A stretch of DNA of 64,000 nt from Phallusia mammillata (Eukaryota > Chordata > Ascidiacea > Phlebobranchia > Ascidiidae). Positions 1 to 13,700 of this stretch are shown one piece after another (positions within the stretch are counted from its first letter, which is position 1; every line of letters starts with the position of its first letter). A program made the translations under genes and the position numbers. Below the pieces are notes generated by a model, which did not search any database, was not told where the DNA came from, and was given only the letters and a program-made list of their open reading frames with translations. The stretch spans positions 85,673 to 149,672 of the forward strand of contig QLIY01000353.1 in NCBI GenBank assembly GCA_003260075.1, read 5' to 3'.

Positions 1-474
1 GAAAACATGCAAAGATAAAAGCGAAAAACGACTGTCAAACAAAAGTGGAGCAAAGGCGATTTTTTACTCAAAACTCCACACAAAACGTGGCGGTGGTGGA
101 TAATGAAAACGAGATGATCCAGGCAGATGATTTGTGTGGAAGTCACACAAATGTGCGATCGGCAGCGAGCAGAATAAGTTAATTTGCTGCCAAAGCGCAT
201 TGTGATGAGTGTGCACAGTGTCGCCCGCTATAGATCAGTCGGTCGTAAGTTGGTATATTGTACAGAGATGAGGCTGTTTGTTGGTGTACGCGGCGGGCAA
301 CGACAGAGGCCGGAGGCCAGTAACGAAATAAGGAACTTATGATGCTGGGGTTGACGTCATGGACAGATCTATGAGCGATCACATCACTATACAATGCTTC
401 TTCCCTTGTTTCCGTCTGCAAACGCAAAAATAACGTTTAATTTCACTCATCATATAGTTAAAAACAAAAACAGC
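1..474. other. 3' flank of prickle, no gene seen
   Basis: This stretch lies beyond the prickle stop codon on the minus strand. No exon with splice sites and no recognisable protein was found in it. Its only interpretable element is a possible poly(A) signal for prickle, listed separately. Whether it is prickle 3' UTR or intergenic cannot be told from sequence alone. Confidence 0.5.
436..441 (-). promoter_or_regulatory. possible prickle poly(A) signal ATTAAA
   Basis: On the minus strand this reads ATTAAA, the commonest variant of AATAAA, about 35 nt after the prickle stop codon. No AATAAA was noticed further downstream in the window. The 3' UTR would be very short, so a distal site outside the window is also possible. 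Confidence 0.3.
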
Positions 475-2946
475 CTAAGTTTTTTTTCGCTTTTTTACAC
501 CACAGTCCGGCTTTTTTTTGAACTGCAAAATTTTTACTACACACCTGTATCGCATATGGGACGCGGTGGAGTAGTTTCGGGGCATACCGGGACGATGCGT
601 CGATTGCGTGAGAAAACCGGCATTGAATTCGGCTCCCTCACCGAGGAAAGGGTGGGAGTGACGGGGTTTGGTTACGTTTACGCGGACACTGTTGTTGGGC
701 GCTGAGAGTCGCCTCGCCATGCTGTTGGGGCTCTGTGGTGTTTTGTTCCTAAACACAAGATGTAACCGTTTAGCATATTATACGTAGAATAGAACCAGTT
801 TACATCCATAATCTTGTAATGCTATAAGAAAAGTGTAGCCGACAGCTTGAAACTTACCCGACGTCATATCGGTCCCATCGCTCGTAATCGCTGTCGTCAC
901 TTGATGACGTGCAAGTCGAGCACCATCCGTCATCCTCCTCGTCTTCAATAAACCTCCGATGTTTCCTGCTCTTTCTGGACGCACCGGGAGGGGGACGTTC
1001 AAAGGCAAAGTCCGTAGAGCGTGTTCGCTTTAACTTCTTACTGCAGGTTTTGCTGGTGCTGTTAAGTGGAAAGATTAAGATTATTGATTGACAGTATAGA
1101 ATGTAAAGACAGTTTTAAGTATCGACTGACAAGAAAAGTATATTCAATTCAAATTGATTATTGTGTCGTGCATTATTGTGCTTTAAACTACGCATGCAAA
1201 TCACTCGTTCTAACCAATTAGCTTTGCTGCACGTCTTCTGCTTGGGGCCACCAAACCGTAGAAAGGCATCGTTCATCTCATCAAGGTTGAGAGCGCTGTG
1301 AGTTCGGCCGAGGGCCATAGAATTGTCTTGGAATCGTGCTCTAGGCTGCGATCTAGTGGTGAAGTGCAAAATAGAATCATGCGGCGGGTGTTGTGATTTG
1401 CATGCAAGCAAATTATCACAAGAGCAAATTACTACTTTAAAATCTCGTGCTGCTACGTTGCACAACAGTGAAAGACAATAGCAGGAAAACCGGAACAAAC
1501 TACTTACTTTTCTTTGGCTTGGTCGCCTTGTTCCGAGGGATGCATACGTGCGCTTGCGGAGAGTCTCTTTCCACGTTGAAAGCTGGAAAAATCGTTGCGG
1601 GCGTCGCCGAAACCCGTGGCGTCATCTTCGTCATCGGACTCGACTTTTTCTGCAAAATAACATCCAGCTTTATAAACTAATCAAAACACTTAAAGTCCCA
1701 ATATAATATGCAGCTACAAACTTAACACCTGAAGCTAAATGCATCGGTACTTACTGGAAAAAGAATCGAGTCTGTCCATTGAACCGAATAGAGGAGCGTG
1801 GCAGTGTCGGGTGCCTGAATGAGTTTTCTTTAAAATGCTTTTTAGTTCTTTGCCCGGTTTGTCAAGATCTGATTGCAGTGAGTTGACGTCATCTTTGTCT
1901 ACAATGACACAGCGACGTTTATATAGAGAAAATGAAATTAATTAGACTGTAATTGTTTTAGTAAAATTACCTTCTTGGTTTGTAGTAGCAAAAATTTTTC
2001 CTTCATCGGATGGGGAGAGTTCAAACGAGTTAATTGGGTCTCGGCAGCGATTTTTGTGGCTGATTCTTTCACTTCCCTTTCTTTGCACGGCAGATTTGGG
2101 ACTTTCTCGTGGGGGAGAAGTGCGCTGGCTCTCGTGGAGGTCTGTTTTCCGCATCCAGGGATTTTCAGAATCTAGCGACTGTTTTCTCGGGACCGGGACA
2201 TGTGAGACGGGGTAGCGGGCTCTGGGCGCCGGAATAGGGGCAGAAGAGTTTCCCAGTGCTGATCCGACCTTGATCGGAGGTTGGGACTCACTCGTTGATA
2301 GGTTGTCGAACGCATCAATGGTCTTCTGCATTTCAGGAGACATCTTTCGCGCACCAGATATGATAGGCGGCGAGCTGCGCATGTGTGCATTCATCTGGAA
2401 CGGCACAAACTCTGTGGCAGGCACGTGACCACCATCCTCGGTCTCCTTGTCGAGGCGCGTTACCTTAGCATTTGAAGAGGGGCGGTACATATTGGGATGA
2501 AAAGCGGCACCGGCGTTCATCTTCATGCTATTTTGATGTTCAATGGCGTCCAAAGTGCTACTGCTGTTGTAGCCGCTACTGTCCGTGCTGTTGTACGTGT
2601 TCTGTCCTTGCGGAAAAGGTACACCGTTTTTGGTTCGCGACGAAACCGTGCTACTCGGCGACATGACTGCGTCTTCTGTGCTCGAAGCGTTGGATTTGCG
2701 GGGTGTGGCCACTGTAGTGGGCGAATTCCCGATTGGTGAAGCCCCGACGGCAAGGTAGGGATGGGCGGGGTCGGCGTAACGCATGTGTTCGGTTTCGGTA
2801 TTTGCTAATGGTGAACAGTTGTCAAGTTCCATGAAAACATTGGAGTCTCCGATGGATTGCCGCTGAGCAAGGTTTTCGAGGTTGAGGCTGTGGCGCACAT
2901 TGTGAGATTTGGGCGTTTGAGCGGTCTCGTACTGCGACGAACTATG
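475..2946 (-). CDS. prickle: prickle coding exons 10-14 (C-terminal tail and stop)
   Basis: Exons 2946-1971 (976 nt), 1898-1755, 1649-1508, 1040-858 and 748-475. The large exon is Ser/Pro/Asn-rich, includes an [15 protein letters not shown] segment and proline/arginine-rich [11 protein letters not shown], and is probably disordered. The following exons contain an acidic [11 protein letters not shown] stretch, a basic KKLKRTR segment, and [18 protein letters not shown], which matches the acidic/serine block near the vertebrate Prickle C-terminus. The last exon ends CGVKKRKKT and TAG if read through. A GTGTGTAG...TTTTGCAG pair inside it would make a 22-nt intron, too short to be likely. Confidence 0.88.
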
Positions 2947-4649
2947 CTGTAAATATAACAACAAACATTGTAAATATATGCCCATGTGCAAAAACTTCCT
3001 AGGTATTAATACAGAATTAATTACAGAACATTAATCAATTTGACTTTTAATTGCACAAACCTGTGAGTCGGATTCCGAGTGACAGGGATCCTCTCCGAGA
3101 CTGCAAGACTTGGAACAGAAAATTCGACCGCTTTTAGGCAGGAAAGGTCTTCCAAGTAATGACTTGCGGCAACGATGGCAACAGAAGCACTTGTCAGTTG
3201 CATGCCAATGCTGACCCTCGTACTGCATTTGACCCGCATCCAAGCCTAGAAAAACATCTGACTATTTTCCACTGAGCTTGCAACAAATAGTAACACTTGG
3301 GATGGAGACTTACCAATTAGGTCTCCACACATGTCGCAGTATTCGGCATAAAGAGCTTCGAAGCATTGCGTACAGTTAGGCTTGCCGTCGCGCATGATGT
3401 AGCGCTGACCGCCGAGGACCGTGTCACACTCGAAGCAACAGAAGTGGTCCATGTGCCAGTGTCTGCCCTCAGCCTCAGTGCATTCGTCGGAGAAAATAAT
3501 CTGAAATTGGAAGTTGCGTTCAAATTTCATATAGCATTGAAAAGGTTTGCGGGAGAGTCGAGTCAAATTGGCCCGTGGTCTTACCTCGTCACACGCTGAA
3601 CACCTAGGTTTAAGGGTTTCCGCGTGGTGGCGCCCGCAGTACAAGTTTCCTTCCTGGATAAAAAATGTTAATCATTAAAAAAGTGTTGTGATTAAAAAAC
3701 GAATTTTTGCTTAAAAATTACGCACCTGGTAAAAGTAGAAGAGGTCGACGAGAAGCTCTTGGCAAACGGTACAGGAGAAACAAGCCGGGTGCCAGCACAT
3801 TCCAGCTTCAGCACGAGCTGCGACTACCACAATATCTCCACCTTCCACAAGGGATCCGCACTGTAAAAAGAGGTTGCTACGTGATGATTTTGATTCTTTT
3901 TAAGTTTTCACTTTTCTCTTGCATCGTAACGTACCTTGGAGCATGGGGTGCCAGGATAATTTAAGGGAAGTGCTCTGACTTTTCCACAGCCGAGGAAGTC
4001 TCGTTTCCGTTGGTCGCTGAACAATTTCAGTTCCCGCTTCTCCTCTTCAGAGAGACCGTTACAGTAACATACCTAAACATAGGAAGCAGTATTAACAATT
4101 AGGTTCGCTATTTTAGTAAATCACTATTCTCCTGCGGTATCTTTTGAAAGTGGATGCGAGTGCGCTCACAATGATACGTTGTTTATCTTCGAGAGGTTGC
4201 GGTTCGAAATCCAATATCGCAATTCGCTTAATTCGGGCGAGATACGATCGGGCACGACGGTGCGAATGTCGGCATGCGCGTTCAATCATTGTAGTTTCTG
4301 TGCCGATAATGACCAAATGACTCATAATCCGCGAACTCGAGAACTTGGAACAGACGTGTAGAGGCTGCGATATCGTTCGATCGCAGAAGTCCTCGTCCCA
4401 TAGTTCAAGATGTCATCACGTCCCCTCTATCGCGGCCTTGCCGTAATTGATCGCCTATGCGACAAGGGCTGGGCTAATCGCGCCGCGCGGTTGCAGGCAC
4501 AATGACGCATTATGAGCTCCAGCCGGATGCATTACGATGGAATGCGAACCGGATCGACAAGAAGAGCCGCGGAGCACGATAGCGCACGTGCAGTGTAATT
4601 GCACGGGCCTGTTTACGCAAGTGCTTTGTGCGCGTAAACACAACAGAAT

Positions 4650-4716
<67 letters not shown>

Positions 4717-7700
4717 AAACCGCGCGCCTGTGGAGATCAATGCGACAGTCAAAAGTTCCCGCGAATAAACAACGAGCACAATGTAATCGTCACAGCAATC
4801 AGATCCAATTTTAAAAGATAATCCTGAGTTTCTTCTATGTGGTGTTGCGCAAGCTAAGCAACATCTTTCTTATCTCAGCTCTTTATCTACGTAAGGCTTG
4901 CTTGACGGCAATCTGAAAACGAGCCAGTCGACTTTTAGCGCTCTCTGTATCCGACGTTGTCTCGACGTTACGAGATCACAATGAGATCATCTCGAAAATT
5001 ACCAACACTATCAGAATCGTCTGCTCTTACTCAAAGTAAAGTCGGTGAATTGCCGCCATTACGATTAACAGTGACCTACTCTTCTACTCTAATTTCCTCC
5101 GTGAAAGTTTTGGCTCTGCTGCCCGCAACCCGTGAACCTAAGCTGGTGTGCTGCGTTACAATCACTTGTGTCCTAAAGGCGATGTCAAGGCACTCAGCGT
5201 TGCGACTGGTAGGTAGAGTTTGCTTAATCGTGCTATAAGGCCTATTGAGAAAGGGCCAGGCATCGCAAGCAAATCGGATCAAATTGCAAGAAGACACAAG
5301 CTCGCGCTGATAAGCCACCAGCAAGTTACTCTGCTGAACTTGCTTCGGCATCGGGCATTCCAGCAACGTGGCGTTTCTCGATGACCCAAGCCAGTGCGCG
5401 GGTCACAGGCTGTAAGCAGGTTTTTCGTCGTAAATCGGGGCGGCTTAGAAACTCTCGCATAAATACCTGCCCGGTAATCCATTTGTCATTAAGCAAGGCG
5501 AAAGACGCGCGAGAGCGACTTCGAGAAAGTTTTAATCGCCCTCAATGGTGCAAAACCTTGCGCGTCGGTTGATTCCATTTGACCGCCGAAAGAAATTAAT
5601 CCCGGTACGGGAAATAAATGCGCGCGAGGCACGGGATGTTGTGCTTCGCATGTTCGTATTATTGCTCAATTGCTTCCATATCGGCTTAAATGCTAATTGC
5701 GACGCCAAAACAAGCACGGGTGGATTAAACTCGCGCATACGTTAGCGAACACCTGGACACGGAATATTGATTAAACTTGCAACTTTTTGTGGAGAGTTCG
5801 AAGAAAGTTCACGAGGCGAAATGGAATTTTCCATTGCTCACACAAGGACTCGACACAAACAGATTGTGGTCGAAAACAAATGAGTGTTTTTCCAAATTTG
5901 GCTGTCACTCGCCAAAAAGAGACGACTTAAACAGGCCACGCCACAGAAATCTATTGTGAAAGTGCGAGGACTTTAAATAACCTCAAATCCGCGGGGCCGT
6001 TGTCGCCAGCTTTGCAGGGAGTCGTCAAACTAAACCGCCCTGGCCTCGCCACGTGGGCGGTATGTGAACCATGACATGTTCGGTGCGTTGGCCCGCGTCC
6101 CCTGTCTAAAACGCTATTATGACGTCGTACACAGCAAAGTGTGCGTCCCGTGGCGTGGCTTCCGCACTGCAGGTGTCCACGCCCTGGTAAAAATAGAAAT
6201 CGTGGAAATTTGGTTGCGCTCATCCATCGTAATCTAGCGCGCTGGACACCGACGTCGCGAGATGTATTACATTGGATGTGGACATGTTGCCTCCGCGAAA
6301 ACTAAGTTAATCTTCAGCTACAAGAGTAAACAGGAGGAAGGATGCGGCTGAGTGCTATTTCGAAGCGGTTCTAATCCCCGCGCGTACAAGTGTGACGCTA
6401 TCTCATCTTATCCCAATACTCGCGACAGCAGTCGATGACAACAAATCCGTGCAGACACATGACAGATGCCATTGCAAATATTGAGGATTAATTTATCAAT
6501 TCATTGACACTGCGGCGGCGGCCCGGGAGGCAGGGTCACTCGAGCGTGTGATGATGTCGTGAATATTGATGACTGATTATCGTCGGCTTTCAAAGCTGCC
6601 GCGCGAATTGGACTTTGTCTCCGTCAGTGACAGCAGGTTAGGCTGCTTGACAAATGGTGATCTTAAATGGCAACTCGCAATAGCCGGATTGCCGCGTCGG
6701 TGCATTCGCCACACTTGGTCTTGTACAAAAGGTCACACAATTTCCGTATGTACACTTTTAACCTTAAATCTTTGCGGGGATTTCGCTCTAATGGTCAAAA
6801 TAATTGTGACAGATTACTTTTAATTATTTCTCGCACTTAAATTGTGTGTTCTATTTCAGGCGGCTAAACCGCAACACGTAACGATTTCACTTTTAGCACC
6901 TGATTGACGGGGACTGATAGTAATGAGATCTAATTGCTTGAAACTCAAATCGCGAGACTGAAGACTCGTCAGACCGATAAACCAACCATCAGGTGTATCG
7001 GGAAATACCGTTGAAACATAACGCGTATCTAGCAACCCTCTTAGGCCTATGTGGAGCGTGGAATTGTGGAAATGGGTCGTCAAGACTTCTTTCGTGCATA
7101 ATCGTCAGCACGTTTTACGGGTGCGCGCTCGAGATAATTGCACGACATTAATCGAGTCGCTGGCAAAGTCACAAAGGACAATTGCCAGATTTCACGCCCC
7201 GGGGAGGGTGTGACGTGTGCTGATTGCTACTTGCTGCGCCGCCAACGCGTCATCGCTGCTGTGACGTCACAGTTAGGCGGCGGGAAGAAAAATTTAACGA
7301 CCCTGTACAAATGAAAACCAAACTAGAAGTCGGCTAAATGTAAAAATTTACAGTCTGCTGTTGAGAAACGCTCGATCCCAGGCCAATAGGCCCGCTTCCG
7401 CCCGGTGCTCTTAAAAGCTTACAGAGCTCATCGCACCTTGCATGGCGCGCGCGTTTTCGAGGATTTGTCCGGCTGTTATTTATTCAAAGGTCAATCGCTG
7501 CGGATGGAGCCAAGCCGGAGCGGATTGCCGCCGGATGAGCCACCCATTGGCGAGGTTGCCATTCATGCGTGGAATGTCGCTATTCGTTAATGCATAAAAA
7601 TGCGGATTGAAACGCAGCAGCAGGTGAATGCTGGTGGCGTTTATGGTGCCCGCCTACCGGCGATATCGCCCGCAAGCTGGGAATGTGTGCTTATTTGACG

Positions 7701-10700
7701 ATTACACGAGCAGCTGCACTGGCGCTTTGCAAGATCATCCCGTTTTCAAGAAAGGGCGTAAACCTTCCAACGCACCGGGCCCGGCCATATTGCTGTTCGG
7801 ACAATAAGAGGCGACACTGTTTAATAGACAAGGTGCTAATTACTGGCTCGCGACAAGTGGACGGGCACAACCACGACGTCATCGTGTCACGTCGACAATT
7901 TAATAAGGTTCGGCTTCCGCTTTGAACCAGACCTTTCTCCGCCAAGGCTAACGCTTTATCGCAGAATCACGGTCTCTGGGGTCGGTCGGCAGCCTCAATC
8001 GTTGACGCACCGCCGGTCAGGTATGGCGGCTTGAATAAAGGCGCATGCGCGGAGGTTAGATGAGAAATGTTCGGTGGGAAACGAAGATTGGAGGTGGCAA
8101 AACCCAGCGCAGCGCTTATTATGGTAATACATAGCGGGAATCCGAGAAGTGTTGCAATTTTCTGCGCTTGCTCACCGCCCGTAATTGAGCATGTGCGGTA
8201 TGCTTTGCATTCATAATGCGCTGTGGTAAACAAGCCGCGGTGTTGTTTCAAGCGCAAAAAATGTTATTAAGCGGCACCAACAACAACATAAGCCGTTGAT
8301 AGACGTCTTTCATGTGGATGCAGAAAGGCAACTTTTAACTTAATACTTCCATCGTGAGCCGTGCACGCTTCACAGGCCGCCAAATTTATGTCGGAGGATT
8401 ACGTATGTGCTTACGTAAGGATTACCAACGACAGCGTACGGGCTCTAGGCCAATATTATGGGGCGCCGGGGTCAGATCAAGTTTCGGTGCCAGATCTACA
8501 GCGGACTGAAAGCGCGAACATGCGGTTAGGCAAAGTGCGTGTAGCCGTGTACCGACATGCAGCGACCGATGTGAATGAGACGCGCCTACAACCGATGGTA
8601 ATTGTTACCGAACGTTAGTTTGTCGACACAACACTTGCATTGCGCAGAGCACGGTGCGCATCTCATTACTCGCCGTAATCCCCTTATCATTCCGCTCATG
8701 GCTTAAACTTCACTGCCAGCATCCAATAGCGCTGGCCTGGGTGCCAGTCGCATTGCGTCTCCAGTGCGTCGCCGTCTTGTAAACACGCCCATCGCCTGCA
8801 TCGTGGACAGGCCGCGAAAATCGTGTGTAACGCAATAAGCGCCCCTGCTGTCCGCCGCGTGGGCACCCGACGAGAAGCAAGGCGCCAGCGAATGGAAGAT
8901 CCCTGATGCTGACAAGAGCGACACGCTCCCCCACATACAATCGGTTTAGAGCCACCCGCCGTTGTGTGTGTATGTCGCCACTGTGTTTACGATATGTTAC
9001 ACGCATTCACTGCGGCGGTTGTCAAGGACAGACATAAACTAGGAATTCCAAACGCGGCATTCCCTTTGACCGTGAGCCATGAGCGCGCCGGGGCAATGAA
9101 ATTTGCCCGCACTGTTTACGGGTCGACAATTACTTTCACGACAAGCGCCGAATTTGAACAAGCGAACCGAAAGTTTATTTATGTGGGAGTTTTGGGTGTA
9201 ATGTCGCATTCCGTCACGTTAGAAAGCGATTGCGAAATATAAGTCCACAGCTTCCGACGTCATGCCTACCCAATATATGTTACAGGGTCTCGTAACCGGC
9301 ATGCCGCGGGCTGATGACGACTTAGCAACGGGCACATTTATGGTGCAACAGACGAGCGTAATATTTGCCATTCGAGGTGCAGGCAAACACCTGTGGCAAT
9401 TTACAGCAACTGTGACGTTACAAATTACGGTGCTCCACCAAGTGACAAACGTGCAAAGGGCATCGAAGACAGTTTTGCTGCGTTTGCAGATGTGAGGCCT
9501 GACAGTTATACGAGCGAACGAATCGCTTTAGACAAATTGACTCTCAGTTTGCGTATAAACCGGTGTTCCCCACGTATATCGTCATCGACAGACGCTCGTT
9601 GTTGAAAGACATCACCCTCCCGCAAAGGCAATATTTTTCGCTCATCGCGACATCGTCCTTATAGCTGGTGTCGATTCGCAGCAGTTTGATTGATTGACGC
9701 GCTAAAACACCGCCCAGAGCAAGAGATACCTAAAAAGCTGCCAATGCGAAAATGAAGTCCCTTGCACAACCACAAAACCTATCAAGACTTTGGCACGAAC
9801 CGTTGCGCACCTGCAACTCTCACACACTCCCTTACGATCGTTTCTCGGCGTGGAAGCAACCATAGACCATTATCCCTGATATGAAGTGAGTGACTTTACG
9901 GGGATTAAGTGAATGCTGCGCGTGAAAGATGGATTGCCATCACAATGTTTGATTCCTTCAGCATTGGGACAAAGCGCGGTTCGATGGCTCGGCGCGGGGG
10001 AATGTAAACTCGCCACAGGAGGAGAAATATTTCCCGTCCATCTTTCGTTGGTGTTTGTTCATTGGTGCGCGGGCGAGGTGTCGCCTGTCGCTGTCTTTTA
10101 CGGCGTTTCCAGTTATAGTGGGACCAGTGTTAAGAAGCAACGCGTTTTATCACAGCAAAGGAATATTCGATCGCGTGCTGATTGCGACTTCTGGTACAAT
10201 TCGATTTTTGTGAGCAAATTTACGGTAGTCGACGGGTTTGGACGAGAGCGTGATTTATGGCCGCCGTGAATAATTGGGCGGACATTGAACCCCCTCCTCC
10301 CCATTTTTTCGCGTTTCCGGCGACGGATCGGGATGCGACTGTTTACACGCCAACCGCGTGATCGCTGTTTATTCTGATTCCAAAATGTGATTAATTGTGG
10401 CCTAATGTTCCTAGATGGCAAAGCTAACATGGGTCTATCAGCGCTGCTTTTCCGTTAGATAACAAAGACTCACCTTGTCGTCGTGAGGAGGAAGCTGATG
10501 CAGCAATTGTCGGACTCGATATTTGTCACCAATGCTGTCAACCAATGGCACCTTTTCCTCTGGTAGGTTTTTGAAATAGAAGCGAACCTATAGAAAATCA
10601 AGAAAACCTTGTAATAGTGTGTACTTGTGATAAAAGCAAAACATATGTAAGGTGTGATGTTCGAAAGTTGTTACACGGAATTTCATTCGACTAAGGGTTG

Positions 10701-13700
10701 ATACTAGGGCGTGGTGCCGGTACAGTTTGTGCTGTGTTTATTGACGAACGTGCGACCCAGGCGACAAGGCGGTGCGACGCGGCCGATCGCAGCGACAAGA
10801 TTAGATGTGTTGGCACCAAGATAGAGATCGCTGTGAGATGGATGGGAATGTTAAGCGTACAATCGTCCGGGAACATTAACAGCATTATGTCCGAAATCTA
10901 CCTGACAGACCGGACATGCACTGTGGTCAAGTGGCGATTCAAGCTATAAGCGGATATCTTATTGCGGCGCCATCGATTTTGCCACATAAATATGATCAAT
11001 AAGAGCGGCAATATTTGAATTTGCCATTATGGTAAAACACAATTGCAATCGTAAATTTGTCGAATACGTTTTCGTTGTTTTAAAAAGCCTGTACGCGCAC
11101 TTAAACGCCCGCGCTTCGACCCTTCCTGATAAGATATTGCCCCTTTTTAGACCGATTTCTTCGCGGCTACGGGCAATTTAAGCACAAAGTGGGAAAGATT
11201 TCGAGTGACCATATGTACGGTCGTGGACATTCCTCCGATAGGAATTAATGAAGACGAACGACTTCGTCAGAAACCCCTGCTGCGCATAAGAAACCTCAAG
11301 CAAAAGTGGAGCACCGCGATCGCACTTGCGGAGAATTGGCATTTCGAATGGCATTTAAACGACTTTTCATGGCCATTAAAAACACTTTAAGGCATGTAAG
11401 TGTCAAATCCTGCCGCCGGTGGGAGTGCCGCCATGCACGTAAACTGGCCGTTTTGTGTCGTTGCAGGGTTGCAATAGCGTTGCAGAACAAAGGCAAAGGC
11501 CGCGCGATCCGAGCCCTGGCTTGTCAAGTGGCGCGGCACAAATTCGATGTCGGGATTTGGCCAAGACAAACACCGACAAAGGCGCGCTACACGGAACATA
11601 TAATCCCGACATCAGCGGCTTGACGGCCCGCTGAACATTTACAGGCCCAGACGATTTCACGTTAAAAGCTCCACTGGCAAATATCGCGGTTATTGTCGGC
11701 GATTCGATCGCATATGCTTAAGCTAAAGTTTCTGCACTCGACGTTTTTGCCTTGAGATCCATTAGTCTGAGTGAAGACCGACAATCCGAAACAGCACATG
11801 CGAGCAGACAACAAGCTCTCTGCAGGGCAGATGTCGCCCTGTGCCAAGATTGATGGCCGATAAACGCTGCTTTCGGACTAAAACTACAACACTGTATCCT
11901 TCTTAAAAATATGTGGTCCTAAACCGCTATCAGTTTTGAAGTGACAGTGTCTTTTACAAATCCGCAAAGATAGTTTAGAGGCATTGAAGCTAAACTCGTG
12001 TCCTTGCTAACCTTTGATATCGGTCACCACCCAAATCGCACCCGCTTTAATTTATCATTTAAATTATCGCTTAAACAAACACGCACAAACGTACCTGCTC
12101 TGGTGTTAAATCTGGTGGAACCCAGGCATATTCTTGCAGCGAAGAGGATCTGTTATCAACGGCGGCTTCTTCTTCTGAGTCAGAACCCCGAACGTGGCGG
12201 GGCTGGCGCCGGGGTTGACGCCTTCTTGGTCGGTTATCGTTTCCATTAGTGCGGTGAGTTGGTAGTGGGGGCAATTTCTCGACTTCCATCGATTTGATAT
12301 TGTTCATCTGAGTTTGATTTCTGGCTGGTTCAATTGCGGCTGGCATATTGACGTCGGTCTCACTGCTGCTGTTGTGACGTTGCGAGTCAGTAACGTACTC
12401 CAATGGATGAGCGATGTGTCTTGGAACTGAACACTTGCAATGAACGCACGATTTCCTGAAGCACACAAGATGCAATGACTTTTCCAACTGAATCAGTTAG
12501 CGAAAGCTTTGCTTGTCTCAGCAAGGTAGTAGTTTAAACTCATACACATACTGTGACTAGATCACTTAGTTGTCCCTGAAAGTCAAGACACATTTAGAAA
12601 AGGCCGGTTTACGATCCGGTCCGAGATAACATTTCCCTGCGGCGATTCGATCACAGGTTGCCGGCGGAACTTATGTCTATTCTCCCCTGCCTTATCGCAT
12701 TCTAGACATAAGTTTATTCCTGTGTGCTGATTGTGCCGTTACGATACTGCACACTACACACCTAGCTGCCGCTAAATAAGGACTGAAAAATTTAAAAGCC
12801 ACAACTAGTTAAGCTACAAGCTGTTGTCGCTCCGTCTGACCAAAAAACTGACGCGGCCGTCGCAGGCGTCGCCAATTACTAAACCGTCTGACAAGGCGCG
12901 CGTTTCGTTATAAGAGACCGGATCGCTTTTTTCTCGTTTCTCGGGAATACGGGAAGGCGCTGCTGTGCTGAGGCGAGGAAACCAACGCAGAAGTTGCGGA
13001 TTGGTGCACAAATTTTCAGGCCATAAATCAAACGATCGTCAAATGCGGCGGACGGGTCGCGACCAACGCGATGCACGAGTGGGACTCTTATAGGGAATAA
13101 TTTCACACACATACATACTGACAGGCGGCGTTAACCCGAACACGACGAGTGGAATTAGCGTCGCTGCTGAGGCACCATTCCCGCGCGGCGCGAATGTTTT
13201 GACAAATGAATGTAGACAAACAAGCAGAAACTGGTGAGAGCACCGTAGTTGCCACTCATATATGTTGAGTCGCCCCCCGCTGAACATGAATACTTATATT
13301 AGCCGCATTGCGAACGTACAGAGTAACCCCTTCGGATTTTCATCTACGCTGAGAACGGGCCCAATGCGGCGGTTGTCGACTCGCCTGGCGAACATCGTAC
13401 GGCACTTGACTCGCCCAAGTGTTAGAACCTAACTGGGATTAATATTGTACTCCGTCTAAGTGTTGTATAAACTGACGGGCGACAGCACCACGCAATATGT
13501 AGGATTTTGGCAATTAACCACTAAAAATGGGGGCGGGGGCTAAATATGCAAACCTAAGGTGTTGCACTAATGGCTAATTCTTAATTAAGAACCTTGCTGA
13601 CTGTTTACGCTTACAAGTTTGCCCGTAAACATTGACGGCAATTAGTCAAGTAGGTTGCACCACGCAAATTACGATTGACCAGACGAGACCTTAGACACCA

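Noticed and set aside
4510..4821. Open frames encoding long poly-glycine or poly-proline
   Set aside because: They are translations of the 66-nt G run with arbitrary flanks; no splice sites, no conserved sequence. The same applies at 44819-45216, 51216-51440 and 54771-54977.
12071..12487. Prickle exon 3 as a first exon starting at 12487
   Set aside because: The codon there is TTG, not ATG, and a good acceptor (TGTGCTTCAG) at 12456 joins in phase to the Cys-motif exon at 40349-40434.
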